DNA from: JALZUU01 sp964441245
Lineage (GTDB): Bacteria; Bacteroidota; Bacteroidia; Chitinophagales; Saprospiraceae
Direction of reading: 5' to 3'
NCBI GenBank assembly: GCA_964441245.1
Contig: CAYTVR010000007.1
Coordinates: forward strand, 1 to 64,000
DNA length: 64,000 nucleotides
Below, piece after piece: positions 48,120 through 57,400 of this stretch; position 1 is the stretch's first letter; each line of letters opens with the position of its first letter. The notes under the pieces are model-generated. The model was not told the DNA's origin. It ran no database searches and worked only from the letters and a program-made list of their open reading frames with translations. The position numbers were made by a program, and so were the translations under genes.

Positions 48120-48175
48120 CCTCTGACTCTACCAGCCGGCTCTTTATAAACCTAACCGGTAGAGTTCAACAGAGG
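48120..48175 (-). promoter_or_regulatory. Leader hairpin upstream of paralogue A
   Basis: CCTCTG-ACTCTACC (48120-48133) pairs with GGTAGAGT (48158-48165) and, after a 4-base bulge, CAGAGG (48170-48175). It lies 75-130 bases before the paralogue A start codon, probably in the untranslated leader. A smaller GTGGT/ACCAC hairpin lies nearer the ATG (about 48066-48080). Confidence 0.5.
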
Positions 48176-48187
48176 TAAATAAAAAAA

Positions 48188-48209
48188 GGGGGGGGGAAAG
48201 GGGAAAAGG
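48188..48209 (+). repeat. Homopolymeric G9 tract within a polypurine run
   Basis: Seven A, nine G, then AAAGGGGAAAAGG on the plus strand. G runs of this length are rare in AT-rich DNA. It lies about 143 bases upstream of the minus-strand paralogue A start, a position compatible with a promoter spacer. Confidence 0.9.
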
Positions 48210-48983
48210 TGCTCTACATGGTGTAGGCAATATCATTTATTGTCATCAAAATTATATAATTGATTCTCCATTTATTTGAGCGCATCAATTATGAAGGAGG
48301 GCAATTGTAGGTTGTCAAAATATGAATTCATTCCAAAAAAAATCAGGATCGTATAAACGAATTGATTCAAAAAAATTAGTACTGATGATAAACTCATCAA
48401 GGGTTGATAAAACAAGGGAAACTTATTGAGTGGGAGCATCAAAGCGGATATGGAGGGAAAGCATCTGCTAGATAGTGGGATACTTTATAAACAGATAATA
48501 AGTTGACAAAGTATTTTTAGAATTGATTGTTAAGCGAGACAAAAGTGTAAGTTTTGGTCAATGCCTGTAAGCAACTCTTTATTTTTTCTTGTTTCCTATG
48601 GCCTAATATAGTCAACAAGTTTTTTTTATTATTGGTTATCGTTTCCTAAGCGATGTATCAATTATACAATTACAAATTTAAGAGGAAATTTGATCAAAAA
48701 CATACCCCGAAAACGGTAATTATGAAATAAGAAATTAATCGTATTTGTAAATACTTGCAAGGTTTTATAAGGAAATCAGAGACTTTAAAACATAAAAACC
48801 TTCTTCACTCCCTTCTACAAGAACCATTTAAACAACTCATAATCAATTGTTTACAACCACCAATTTTTCAAAAAATCTTTAAATATAAATCACTTAAAAC
48901 TACAGAGCACCAAAGTAAGTGGACAAAAGCTACTTTACTTTGGTTACCCTGCAGTCACTTAAATAAAAAACGAATTCTTGGTC

Positions 48984-49059
48984 GTGTTAAGGGATTTGGG
49001 TGTTAAAGTGTTAAGGAGCCCACGATCGTGAACACTTTAACACTCGAACACCTTAACAC
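48984..49059. repeat. Octamer-built intergenic hairpin, copy 5 (29-bp arms)
   Basis: The left arm at 48984-49012 reads as octamers GTGTTAAG-GGATTTGG-GTGTTAAA-GTGTT. It pairs with 49031-49059 (AACACTTTAACACTCGAACA then CCTTAACAC) with four mismatches over 29 bases and an 18-base loop. It lies 8 bases after the paralogue B stop codon. Confidence 0.8.
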
Positions 49060-49066
49060 TAAAATA

Positions 49067-52000
49067 TTATCTCCCAGCTTTCACTCGTTGGACAAACATT
49101 TTGGCTTTTCCAATTTCGCCAGGAACGATTTCAAACAATTCACCATCTTTCATTTTCATAGTTTTATGTTTTTTCTTCATTCCCTCTACGGCTTGATTGA
49201 AGGCTTCGTTACTAGACACGACACTTAAGAAACCCAATTTGTAATCGAAAAAGTAAAAGTCACCTCCAGGAGATTTCAAATAAATGTATAATCTTCGGTC
49301 ACTGTCTCTTGCCATTTTCATTTCTACATAGCCCTCTACCATTTTGTGATACATCACTCCATTGATACTTCCAACACCGATTTTATTTTCTTTAGATAAG
49401 AAAGATCTGTATTCAGGATTCCATACCATTGGCATCTTACTAAAGAAGAAAGCATAATCATTTTCTTTTTCCGGAAGGGTAAAAGTACCTGTTGATTTCA
49501 TGTTCGCAATTTCCATTGCAAGAGCTTTAGAATCAGTGATAATTTCTGCTAAAGGGTTTTCGTATAAATCGTATGGGCGATATAACACTGTTCTCGCATC
49601 AAAACCATTGGCAACAAAATCAGTAGACATGATCGACATAATTTCTTTTGGGAAATACATGTTTATTGCAGTCATCATATTGAGTACCATCTCATCAGCG
49701 GGTGCATCGACTGTTGTCTCGGTAGTACCGTAAGCTTTGACATTTAATGCTTCAATGTTTGGACCTACGTTAAACTTTCCTTCCATTCTAATTTTTCCAT
49801 CCTTGTCAGAAAAAGTCAACAAATCTCCTTGGCGAACGCCAGAGACAATCTTAATAGAATCACCAAAAAGAAATTGATCATTTTCCTTGTTGTATTTAAA
49901 CAATCCACGTGCATCAAAAATCGGTAAGTCCTTTCGAAAATTCAAAGATTCCATGGTACGAGTATATAAACTTCCCGTTTCTTTACTGACAAATAATCCT
50001 GCTCGAACTGGCTGTCCGTAAAAATCTTTTGGCTCATCATAATTGATTTCCAAGTTGTTCTTATCTCCTTTACTTTTGATAGAAAACCAATTGGCCTTTG
50101 GCAATTTCATGGCATCCAATTTGGCAAAACCTGTTAACTGAAGATTCGCTTCATCAGCAGTCAATTCAACTTTTCCTTTGTATTTTGTTTTGGCATCGAT
50201 GTAAAAATTATCGTCTTCTCCTATTTCTCCTGTTGCTAGTGTAACGATTTTTTTCACTTCCTTTTTTCCCTTCCCTACTCGACCGCCTCGAATATTGGAG
50301 AACTTAATTTCTTGTGTTCTATTACCAATATTGTATTCATAAAAACCGCTTGCTTTGTATTCATTTTTCCCAATCACATCTACGGAAGCTCGATTGATTA
50401 CATGGTATTTATTCGTTGTATTGGCAATGATTTTTGCATCCATCAACGTTGGAATTAAACCACCTGGACGAATTTCAACCTTGCCTTCATTTGGATAAAC
50501 ATAAGCATCTGCCACTTCAATTAATGGGACTCCTCCTACTTGCAATTCATTAGATTTTAAATCGTAAAAAGCAGTTTCGCCTTCGAAGTATAAAGAGTCT
50601 CGTTTAGGATCAATAGATAAGAAGGTTCCTTTTTTATTTTCTTCTGTTTTAAAGGTGATGTTCTCCTCTTTAATATTCCAATCATACTCATTCAAGGATG
50701 TTTGATATTTGTTGTACGGAAGTGTAGTAATCGTTGATTTATCATTGGCTTTTACGTAGCCTGTTTCTTGATCAAAATCTAATCGAGCAAAAACATTTTT
50801 GGTATCTAATGCTAAATGTTCCACACCTTTTGCTTTAATACTCATATCAGCAGTGTCGGATTCCATCGAGTTAGAACCAAAAGAAAATAAGTCAGAATTG
50901 ATATTTCCAAATTCCCAATTGAAGACACCACGACCTTTCAAGCCACCAGGAGTTAGAATCAATAAATCATGAATATTGTGTTTTCCAGATTGAAAAAGTT
51001 CGAAGGGTTTTTCCGTTGCCTTGATGTACATGCTGTCCTTGTATGGATACCAATTGATCTCTACATTTTCACCAGCAATTTGTGGTACTCCTTTTCCACG
51101 ATCCTCTGTCAACACAAATTCTTCGGCAGAAGACAACAGTTGCTTTGGTCTGAAAATAATGTCATCAGAATTGATAGAAGCCCATAAATAAGCGACATTT
51201 CCATTTCCTAACATTCCCTGATTGCTGACCGCCATATCTCCAATATATTTTCCTTTTCCTTGATAAAGATCAAAACCTTCTGCAGGAGTAGAAGTAGAAA
51301 ATCCTAAAGATTGATCTTCCTCTTGTAGCAACAAGGTCTCTTTAAATTTTGGAAAAATATCAGCAGAAATCATTTGCCCATCAAAATGAAGATCTTCATT
51401 GACAAAGGCATCTAAATGATGAAAACTAAAAGGATCTAATTGGAAATAAAAAGAATCTCGCGGATAAATTCCTTTTTGCTTTTCGTCTACATCATAAAAA
51501 ACAAAAGCATTTCCTTTACTTTCAAAAGCGGGAAACATTGGAATATCTTCTCTTCCTGATTTATTCTGTGGTGCATCAATTAATAAATATCCGTTAGCAT
51601 GTTCTATTCTTGAAGCAATAGACCAAGCATTCAATTCTCCATTTTTATCCTTTGTTCCATCTTGAACATATAGATCAAAATAACGAATAGAATCCATATC
51701 TAAATGGAATTTTTCATAATCGAATTTGAAATCTTTTCCCTCAAAACTAGAGAAGGCTGCAAATAATTTTCCATCAAAATCAATCGCTCGATTGGTCCCC
51801 AAAACGATCTGTCCTTTATGAGGACTAGCAGCTACTTTTCGTTCATTACTAAACTCTAAGATATCTACATCCTTAACCAGCATATTATTGGATTTCATAT
51901 CTACGATTGCATTCGTTTCTTCAGAATCAGAAGTTATTTTAAGTACATCGTAATCTACTTTGTTTTGACTTGCGTCTGCATAATGAATGATTTTATCTTT

Positions 52001-53548
52001 TACCGTCACTATTCCTTCTTGCTTATCATATAAAATATATCCTTTAGAAACTAAGTCCCAAAGTAATCGTTCGATACTGCTTACATCAAAATTTGGATTT
52101 AAAGTTTTGGCCAATAAAGAAGCTTTGATATTTCTACTTTGCTCTTTCAAAGTCATATTTTTCAGTGTAGCAATAGGATTGTAATCCGCTACATTTTGTT
52201 GGCGACGAAAATCTTGAACATCAAAATAGTGTAGTGATTCAAAAGTGACTCGTTTGTTTAAACTTCCTGTTTTAATTTTTTTCTCATTAATTAAAATATC
52301 ATTTTCTTCGATGTTCCATTTGATCTTATCTGCATCAATATTCATTTGGTGATGAGAAGAGAAAAACGGATTACTATCACTTCCTCTATCGCCTCTTTTC
52401 AGGGATAAAGATTTTCCGTCTACAGCAAAATTTAAATTGACTGAAGGATGATAAATCGAATCATTGCCAACATACATGACCATCGCTACTTGCTCTCCAG
52501 ATATTTTTTCACCTCTTTCTATTTTGAATAAATTAGCAGCCGCTTTAAGGGCAACTTTATTTTGTTTGTTCAAAACGTTAATCGTTGCTTTTTCATTTTT
52601 ATCACCAAAACCATACATTTTATTTCCTTGCAAACGGAATCCTCCTACATATTCGATCCCATCACCAAGCTTATCAATTTCTAACACTTTTTGATTAGAT
52701 TCAAATCTGGGATAAGAACCTTTAGTCTTTTTGTTTTTTGCTAATAATTTATTTTCAAACGTTCCTTCAACTGGTCCTAAAGGAAATAATTCAGGATAAT
52801 ACAACTTGGCATTTTTCACTTTATACAAACCTTTCGTCACATCAATTACATACTCTGAAAATTCGCAATACACTTTTTCCATTCCTTCTTTAGCCCATTT
52901 TACCTCACCTCCTTGGCCTTTCCATTTTTTCTGTAAAGGATAGTAAGTACCAGCTGTTTCTTGGATTTTAATTCTATCCCTTTTTCGAATACAAACTAAG
53001 TCCGCTTCTTTCAATTCTAGTTGTGGCTCATGGTCTTTATATACCATCGTTGCATTCCCCGTAAAAGCCAACCAAGAGATCCCAGTTTTGGATGCTCGCA
53101 AAGCATTGTTTTCAAAAAAGCTGTAAGAGAACTCCAAAAATTCTCTAAAAGGTTTCACTTTTCGACCTTCCATATCCTCAAGAATACCATCTAAAACTTG
53201 ATGCCATCCTTTAAATTGATTGGCGGTACATTCATTTTTCTTAATGGTCGTTACTCCCTTAAGATAATGACTGAAATAAGGTTTTGCTTTCATCTTTTGA
53301 TCTAGCATAAGATTACTAGTTTTGATGATCATCTCCATGTCAGGTTCTTCATAAATTCCTTGTCGAAATTCGCTTTCAAAGGCATTGTAGACCGTGACCA
53401 ATTCTTCTTGATCAGAGGCAGTCATGTACTCTTTCAATTGTTTGATAAAGTCTTCAGTATTTGATGGAAATTTATTATCTGCTTGTCCAAAAACAGAAGA
53501 AAAGGGAAGGAATAATAGTAAAGTGATAAGAATAAATAAATTTTTCAT
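49067..53548 (-). CDS. Giant exported protein, tandem paralogue B (1493 aa), unknown family
   Basis: Colinear with A and C over its whole length. Signal peptide ILITLLLFLPFSSVFGQ; helical N-domain with YFSHYLKGVTTIKK and FKGWHQVL; then GTYYPLQKKWKGQGGEVKWA, YVGGFRLQGNKMYGFGD, SIYHPSVNL (about 361), FDVSSIERLLWDLVSKGYI, LLIDAPQNKSGREDI (about 653), LILTPGGLKGRGVFNW and ASVDVIGKNEYKASGFYEYN, with a C-terminus KDGELFEIVP...MFVQRVKAGR. A basic loop (GGRVGKGKKEVKKIVT) is conserved in all three copies. No sorting domain is seen, so a periplasmic or outer-membrane-associated location is inferred. It is preceded by the structured leader at 53635-53861, the only copy with such an element. Confidence 0.75.
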   Translation of the reverse strand: MKNLFILITLLLFLPFSSVFGQADNKFPSNTEDFIKQLKEYMTASDQEELVTVYNAFESEFRQGIYEEPDMEMIIKTSNLMLDQKMKAKPYFSHYLKGVTTIKKNECTANQFKGWHQVLDGILEDMEGRKVKPFREFLEFSYSFFENNALRASKTGISWLAFTGNATMVYKDHEPQLELKEADLVCIRKRDRIKIQETAGTYYPLQKKWKGQGGEVKWAKEGMEKVYCEFSEYVIDVTKGLYKVKNAKLYYPELFPLGPVEGTFENKLLAKNKKTKGSYPRFESNQKVLEIDKLGDGIEYVGGFRLQGNKMYGFGDKNEKATINVLNKQNKVALKAAANLFKIERGEKISGEQVAMVMYVGNDSIYHPSVNLNFAVDGKSLSLKRGDRGSDSNPFFSSHHQMNIDADKIKWNIEENDILINEKKIKTGSLNKRVTFESLHYFDVQDFRRQQNVADYNPIATLKNMTLKEQSRNIKASLLAKTLNPNFDVSSIERLLWDLVSKGYILYDKQEGIVTVKDKIIHYADASQNKVDYDVLKITSDSEETNAIVDMKSNNMLVKDVDILEFSNERKVAASPHKGQIVLGTNRAIDFDGKLFAAFSSFEGKDFKFDYEKFHLDMDSIRYFDLYVQDGTKDKNGELNAWSIASRIEHANGYLLIDAPQNKSGREDIPMFPAFESKGNAFVFYDVDEKQKGIYPRDSFYFQLDPFSFHHLDAFVNEDLHFDGQMISADIFPKFKETLLLQEEDQSLGFSTSTPAEGFDLYQGKGKYIGDMAVSNQGMLGNGNVAYLWASINSDDIIFRPKQLLSSAEEFVLTEDRGKGVPQIAGENVEINWYPYKDSMYIKATEKPFELFQSGKHNIHDLLILTPGGLKGRGVFNWEFGNINSDLFSFGSNSMESDTADMSIKAKGVEHLALDTKNVFARLDFDQETGYVKANDKSTITTLPYNKYQTSLNEYDWNIKEENITFKTEENKKGTFLSIDPKRDSLYFEGETAFYDLKSNELQVGGVPLIEVADAYVYPNEGKVEIRPGGLIPTLMDAKIIANTTNKYHVINRASVDVIGKNEYKASGFYEYNIGNRTQEIKFSNIRGGRVGKGKKEVKKIVTLATGEIGEDDNFYIDAKTKYKGKVELTADEANLQLTGFAKLDAMKLPKANWFSIKSKGDKNNLEINYDEPKDFYGQPVRAGLFVSKETGSLYTRTMESLNFRKDLPIFDARGLFKYNKENDQFLFGDSIKIVSGVRQGDLLTFSDKDGKIRMEGKFNVGPNIEALNVKAYGTTETTVDAPADEMVLNMMTAINMYFPKEIMSIMSTDFVANGFDARTVLYRPYDLYENPLAEIITDSKALAMEIANMKSTGTFTLPEKENDYAFFFSKMPMVWNPEYRSFLSKENKIGVGSINGVMYHKMVEGYVEMKMARDSDRRLYIYLKSPGGDFYFFDYKLGFLSVVSSNEAFNQAVEGMKKKHKTMKMKDGELFEIVPGEIGKAKMFVQRVKAGR

Positions 53549-53633
53549 GGTTAAATTATTTTCGTTTTTTAAATAAGATTTTTTTAGTTATAAGTTTAGT
53601 TTATAAATGCTGAGAAGCATTTAATAGAAATGC

Positions 53634-53698
53634 AAAAAGCCGTGTAGAAAGATGATCGGTACGAATAAAAAAATCGTAGGATCACCTCTACACGGCTT
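53634..53698 (-). terminator. Terminator-like hairpin inside the leader of paralogue B
   Basis: AAGCCGTGTAGA (minus, 53698-53687) pairs perfectly with TCTACACGGCTT (53648-53637), with an inner TGATC/GATCA pairing, followed by TTTTT. It lies about 85 bases before the ATG. A further AAATGCT-GAGA-AGCATTT hairpin lies at 53605-53622. Confidence 0.65.
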
Positions 53699-53861
53699 AC
53701 CGAGGGGCAGTCGCGAGGCTTATAAGGGTAAAGCAATAATCTCCTTTGTATGAAGAAAACCAAGTTCATTAGCTGCGTGTGTTTCAATTAGAGCAACCAC
53801 GAACAGGGGCTTACTAGGTAAGCCCATTGTAGGTTTTGGTTGCAAAAGTGTGTCGGCTTTT
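53635..53861 (-). ncRNA. Structured leader RNA or small RNA with competing pairings
   Basis: About 227 bases, more GC-rich than the flanks. On the minus strand the 5' segment AAAAGCCG (53861-53854) can pair with CGGCTTTT at the 3' end (53642-53635), closing the whole element. GCAACCA (53843-53837) and TGGTTGC (53799-53793) enclose a perfect GGGCTTA/TAAGCCC hairpin (53825-53819 with 53813-53807). The 3' end forms the hairpin 53698-53637, which uses the same CGGCTT and so excludes the closing stem. TAAGCC recurs three times. This is attenuator/riboswitch-like architecture ahead of paralogue B. No known class was recognised (not tmRNA, RNase P or SRP by their motifs); 6S RNA is not excluded. Confidence 0.45.
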
Positions 53862-54403
53862 GAGAAAAAAATCTTGGTCTAGAATACTTTATATTCGATT
53901 GTTCAATTTTAATTCAGCGAATCAAAATATTTTTTTACAAATTCGGATCGGTAAGTAGGAATTACGATTATTGGAAAATAAAAAAAGAAGTGAGAGATAC
54001 TTAAATCTTAATCAATTAGCTATCAATGCTTTACAACATCGATCCAACCATCATACGACTCAGCTAATCGTTGATTTAATCTCTACAAGTTATGAAGAAT
54101 GCTTTTTGAAAGTGGATATTCAGTCAATATCCAAAGTTTATTTGTGTGGTTGACTACAATGAATATTGAGTCGTAAAATATTTTAAGGATATTATAAAAT
54201 GATAGGAATAAAAGAAAACAATATCCTTGCTTCAATACATTGTTATTAATGCAATATATAAAAAATATAATAAACTTTCAGGGTTCTATCCTTTTTAAGA
54301 CGTAAAAAATAAAAATAGCCACAGGAAGAAATTATAAAACAAACACTTTAGTTAAGCGTTCAATTGAAAAAAACAAAGTAACTCTTTAGCCAATTATTCT
54401 AAA
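53862..54403. other. AT-rich spacer between paralogues B and C
   Basis: About 540 very AT-rich bases. A 60-codon plus-strand frame beginning with TTG at 53971 has no recognisable features and is not called. A promoter for the minus-strand leader should lie here, but no clear TAnnTTTG box was found. Confidence 0.5.
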
Positions 54404-54444
54404 TAGAAAAGCAGAAATTGTCTATCACAATTTCTGCTTTTCTA
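54404..54444. terminator. Hairpin terminator after paralogue C, 17-bp perfect stem
   Basis: TAGAAAAGCAGAAATTG (54404-54420) pairs perfectly with CAATTTCTGCTTTTCTA (54428-54444) around a 7-base loop. It lies 34 bases after the paralogue C stop codon, indicating that C and B are separate transcription units. Confidence 0.85.
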
Positions 54445-54477
54445 TAATTTATTTTTAAAAAATCTATTTTCTAAATA

Positions 54478-57400
54478 TTAGTTTCGGCCATTCTTTACTC
54501 GATTAGAAAACATTTCGGCTCGACCAGGAGCAACGGGTTGAATCTCATACAATTCACCATCATCCATTTTTATCGTCAATTCTTTTTTCTTTAAACCAAG
54601 TAATTCATCGTTGTACTTTGTATTATTAGAGACCGTACTTAGAATGCCTTGTTTAAAACCAAAATAGTAATAAAAATCACTTGGAGATTTGATGTAAACA
54701 TATACTCGATCATCGCCATTGGAAGGCATTTTGAATTCAACGAAACAAGTCAACAATCGATTAATCGGTTGCCCTCCTACTGAAGAAACCGCTACCTCGT
54801 TTTTGGTACTTACAAAAGATTGATATTCAGAATTCCAAGTCATTGGTAGCTTACTAAAAAAGAAAGAATACTTATCATACTTTTTAGGTAAATCCAATCC
54901 AGTATTTTTCATTTTTTTAACTGCATTGTCAAAATCTTTATTTTTGGTGATAAACTCAGAAAGTGCCTTTTTATAAAACGCTTCATCTTTTAAATAATCT
55001 ACAGGTCTTGCATCATAACTACTGGAGATCAAATCCGTTACAATAATTTTCATCAATTTATCAGGAATAATCATTGAAATTCCAGCCATTAATTCTGCTT
55101 GAAATTTGGTGTTTGTATTCTCTCCATCAAAAGCCGTTTCTGCTTGTCCTGAGGCAGTCACACTAATATAATCCAAGCCAGAACCAATATCAAATTTGCC
55201 TTCCGCTCTTACTGTATTGTCCTTATTAGAGTAAGTAAGCATGTTTCCTCTCAATACTGTTGGCGTCGCGATTTTCATCGAATCACCTAGTAAAAATACA
55301 TCATTTGATTTATCATATTTGACCAATCCACGCGCATCAATGATTGCTCGATCTTTTCTAAGATAGGTTGGCATCATGATTCTAGGATATAGCGTAGCTC
55401 GCTCTTTGCTTAAAAATAATCCATTGCGAAGTCTTTCCCCTGCGAAGTTTTTAGGCATATCATATTCAATCATCAAATTCTTTTTATCCGCATCACTCTT
55501 TACAGAAAACCATTGACGAGAAGTCATCAAAGGAGCATCCAAGCGAGCGAATCCATCAAAAGTCAAGTTTTTAGAATCTGCATTCAAACCAATTTTCCCT
55601 TGAAATTCCGTCTTATGATCAATGAAGAATTTATCTTTTTCAACAACAGAACCGTTGGCTCTTGTGACTGTTGGCTTCTCACTTCTTTTGCCTTTCTTGA
55701 CTCGCGCACCAATAATATCTGCAAAGTAAATTTCTTGTTTACGAGTTCCAATATTGTATTCGTAATAACCTTTTGCTCGATAATCTTTTCTTCCCATTAC
55801 GTCGACTGTTGCTCGGTTGATCACATGATATTTATTTATGGTATCCGCTACAATTCGAGCATTATTTAAGGTGGTCATCACCCCTCCTTTTTTAATTTCG
55901 AGGTCTCCAGTTTCCGTATATACATAAGCATCACAAGTTTGTATATAAGGAACGCCACCAATTTTCAACTCATTCGTTTTCAAATCATATAGTGCTGTTT
56001 TTCCTTTAAAGGTCAAGGAATCTTGTTTAGGATCAATGGACAAAAAATCACCATATTCTTTTCCTTCGTTTTTAAAAGTAATCGTTTCTTGTTTCATATC
56101 CCAATACAATTCATTCATCGAAGTTTGATATTGATTGTAAGGCATCGTCGTAGATAGATCATCAGAGTTGGCTTTGATTCTACCAATTTGTGTATCAAAA
56201 TCTAAGTCCGAATTCACATTTCTAGTATCGAATGCTAACTCGTCAGAACCAAAAGCTTTAATTTTTAGATTCGAAGTATCTGCTCGAGCAGAAAAAGCAC
56301 CAAAAGACATTAATTTAGAATTTAGAATTCCTTGATCCCATTCAAATGAACCCGTTGCATTCAAACCTTTAGGAGTCAAAATTAAGGAACCAACTACAGT
56401 ATAGTTTTCTGCTTTAAAAACCTCGAAAGCTTCTTCTTTAGTGCGAATGTACATGCTATCCACATAGGGTTTCCAATCAATAGAAACATTATAACCGACC
56501 GCTTGTGGAAACTCAACTGCTTGGCCTCGTTGCTCCGTCATATCAAATCTATCTGCTGTAGCAAGCATCTGTTTGGGCTTAAAAACGATATCTTCTGAAT
56601 TCAGAGAGGAAGTCAAATAGTCCAATTTTCCTTTACCCAAAAAACCAGCATTACTCAAATCAACTTCTCCTGTATAATTTCCTTTAGAAGCATAACAAGG
56701 ATAACCTTCATCGGGAGAAGTATTGACAAAACCTAAACTTCCATCCTCCTCTCTCAAAACAATCGTCTCCTTAAACTCAGGAAAAATATCCGCAGAAACC
56801 ATTGTTCCATCAAAGGTCAAACTCGCTTCACTAAAATCATCTAACTTATTAAAACTAAACTTATCCAATTCAAAATAAAAAGAATCTCTTTTATAACAAC
56901 CTGCTTGTGTTTCTTTGTAATCATAATAAACATAAGCGGGACCATTCGTGTTAAAAGAAGGAAACATTTCAATCTCTTCTTTTCCTGATTTATTATTTGG
57001 AGCATCTATCAACAAAACACCGCTAGTATGTTCAATCCGAGAAGCAATGGACATGGCAATAGGCATGTCATTATCGTCTTTTTCTCCAGTAGGAATAAAG
57101 AGATCAAAGAAACGAACGGAATCCATTTCGATATGGTTTTGGTCATAAAGGAAGGAAAACTGTTTACCTTCTAAGGTTGAAAACCCAGCAAATAATCGAC
57201 CATCAAAATCAAGATTTCTATTTTCTAATACGACTAGACGACCGGAAGTTGGTTTTAGAGCGACTTGTTGTTTTTCACTAAATTCTACATTGGTCACTCC
57301 AATCGTTTCAATAGAATTATCCTTCATATTCATCACTGCGTTGGTACTATCTGATTTTGATTCTACTTTTAATACATCAAAATCTACTTTCTCCGCACTG

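Larger units (their letters stand above)
48046..49066. other. Long spacer (1 kb) between paralogues A and B
   Basis: No convincing gene on either strand. It holds, from left to right: the leader hairpin (48120-48175) and G9 tract (48188 on) upstream of paralogue A; about 700 AT-rich bases with nothing recognised; a 10-bp-arm hairpin ACCAAAGTAA (48909-48918)/TTACTTTGGT (48935-48944); and the octamer hairpin after the paralogue B stop. Confidence 0.6.

Noticed and set aside
48755..49006. 83-codon plus-strand reading frame in the paralogue A-B spacer
   Set aside because: Starts with TTG, composition is low-complexity, and its end overlaps the octamer hairpin; no family resemblance.
43474..49059. 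Octamer hairpins as insertion sequences with transposase
   Set aside because: No transposase gene, terminal inverted repeat of an IS family or target duplication was found; they are short non-coding hairpins.
53635..53861. Known housekeeping RNA (tmRNA, RNase P RNA or SRP RNA)
   Set aside because: The tRNA-like end and T-loop of tmRNA, the GAGGAAAGTC core of RNase P and the SRP GGTCAGG core are not present on either strand. 6S RNA has no short motif that can settle it and remains open.
53635..53861. Cobalamin riboswitch suggested by GCGACTGCCCC followed by GGTAAGCC on the minus strand
   Set aside because: The preceding conserved core and the closing B12-box order are missing; resemblance is limited to a few bases.
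53971..54153. 60-codon plus-strand reading frame beginning with TTG
   Set aside because: Weak start codon, no recognisable domain, and it lies in a very AT-rich spacer opposite the likely promoter of the minus-strand leader.
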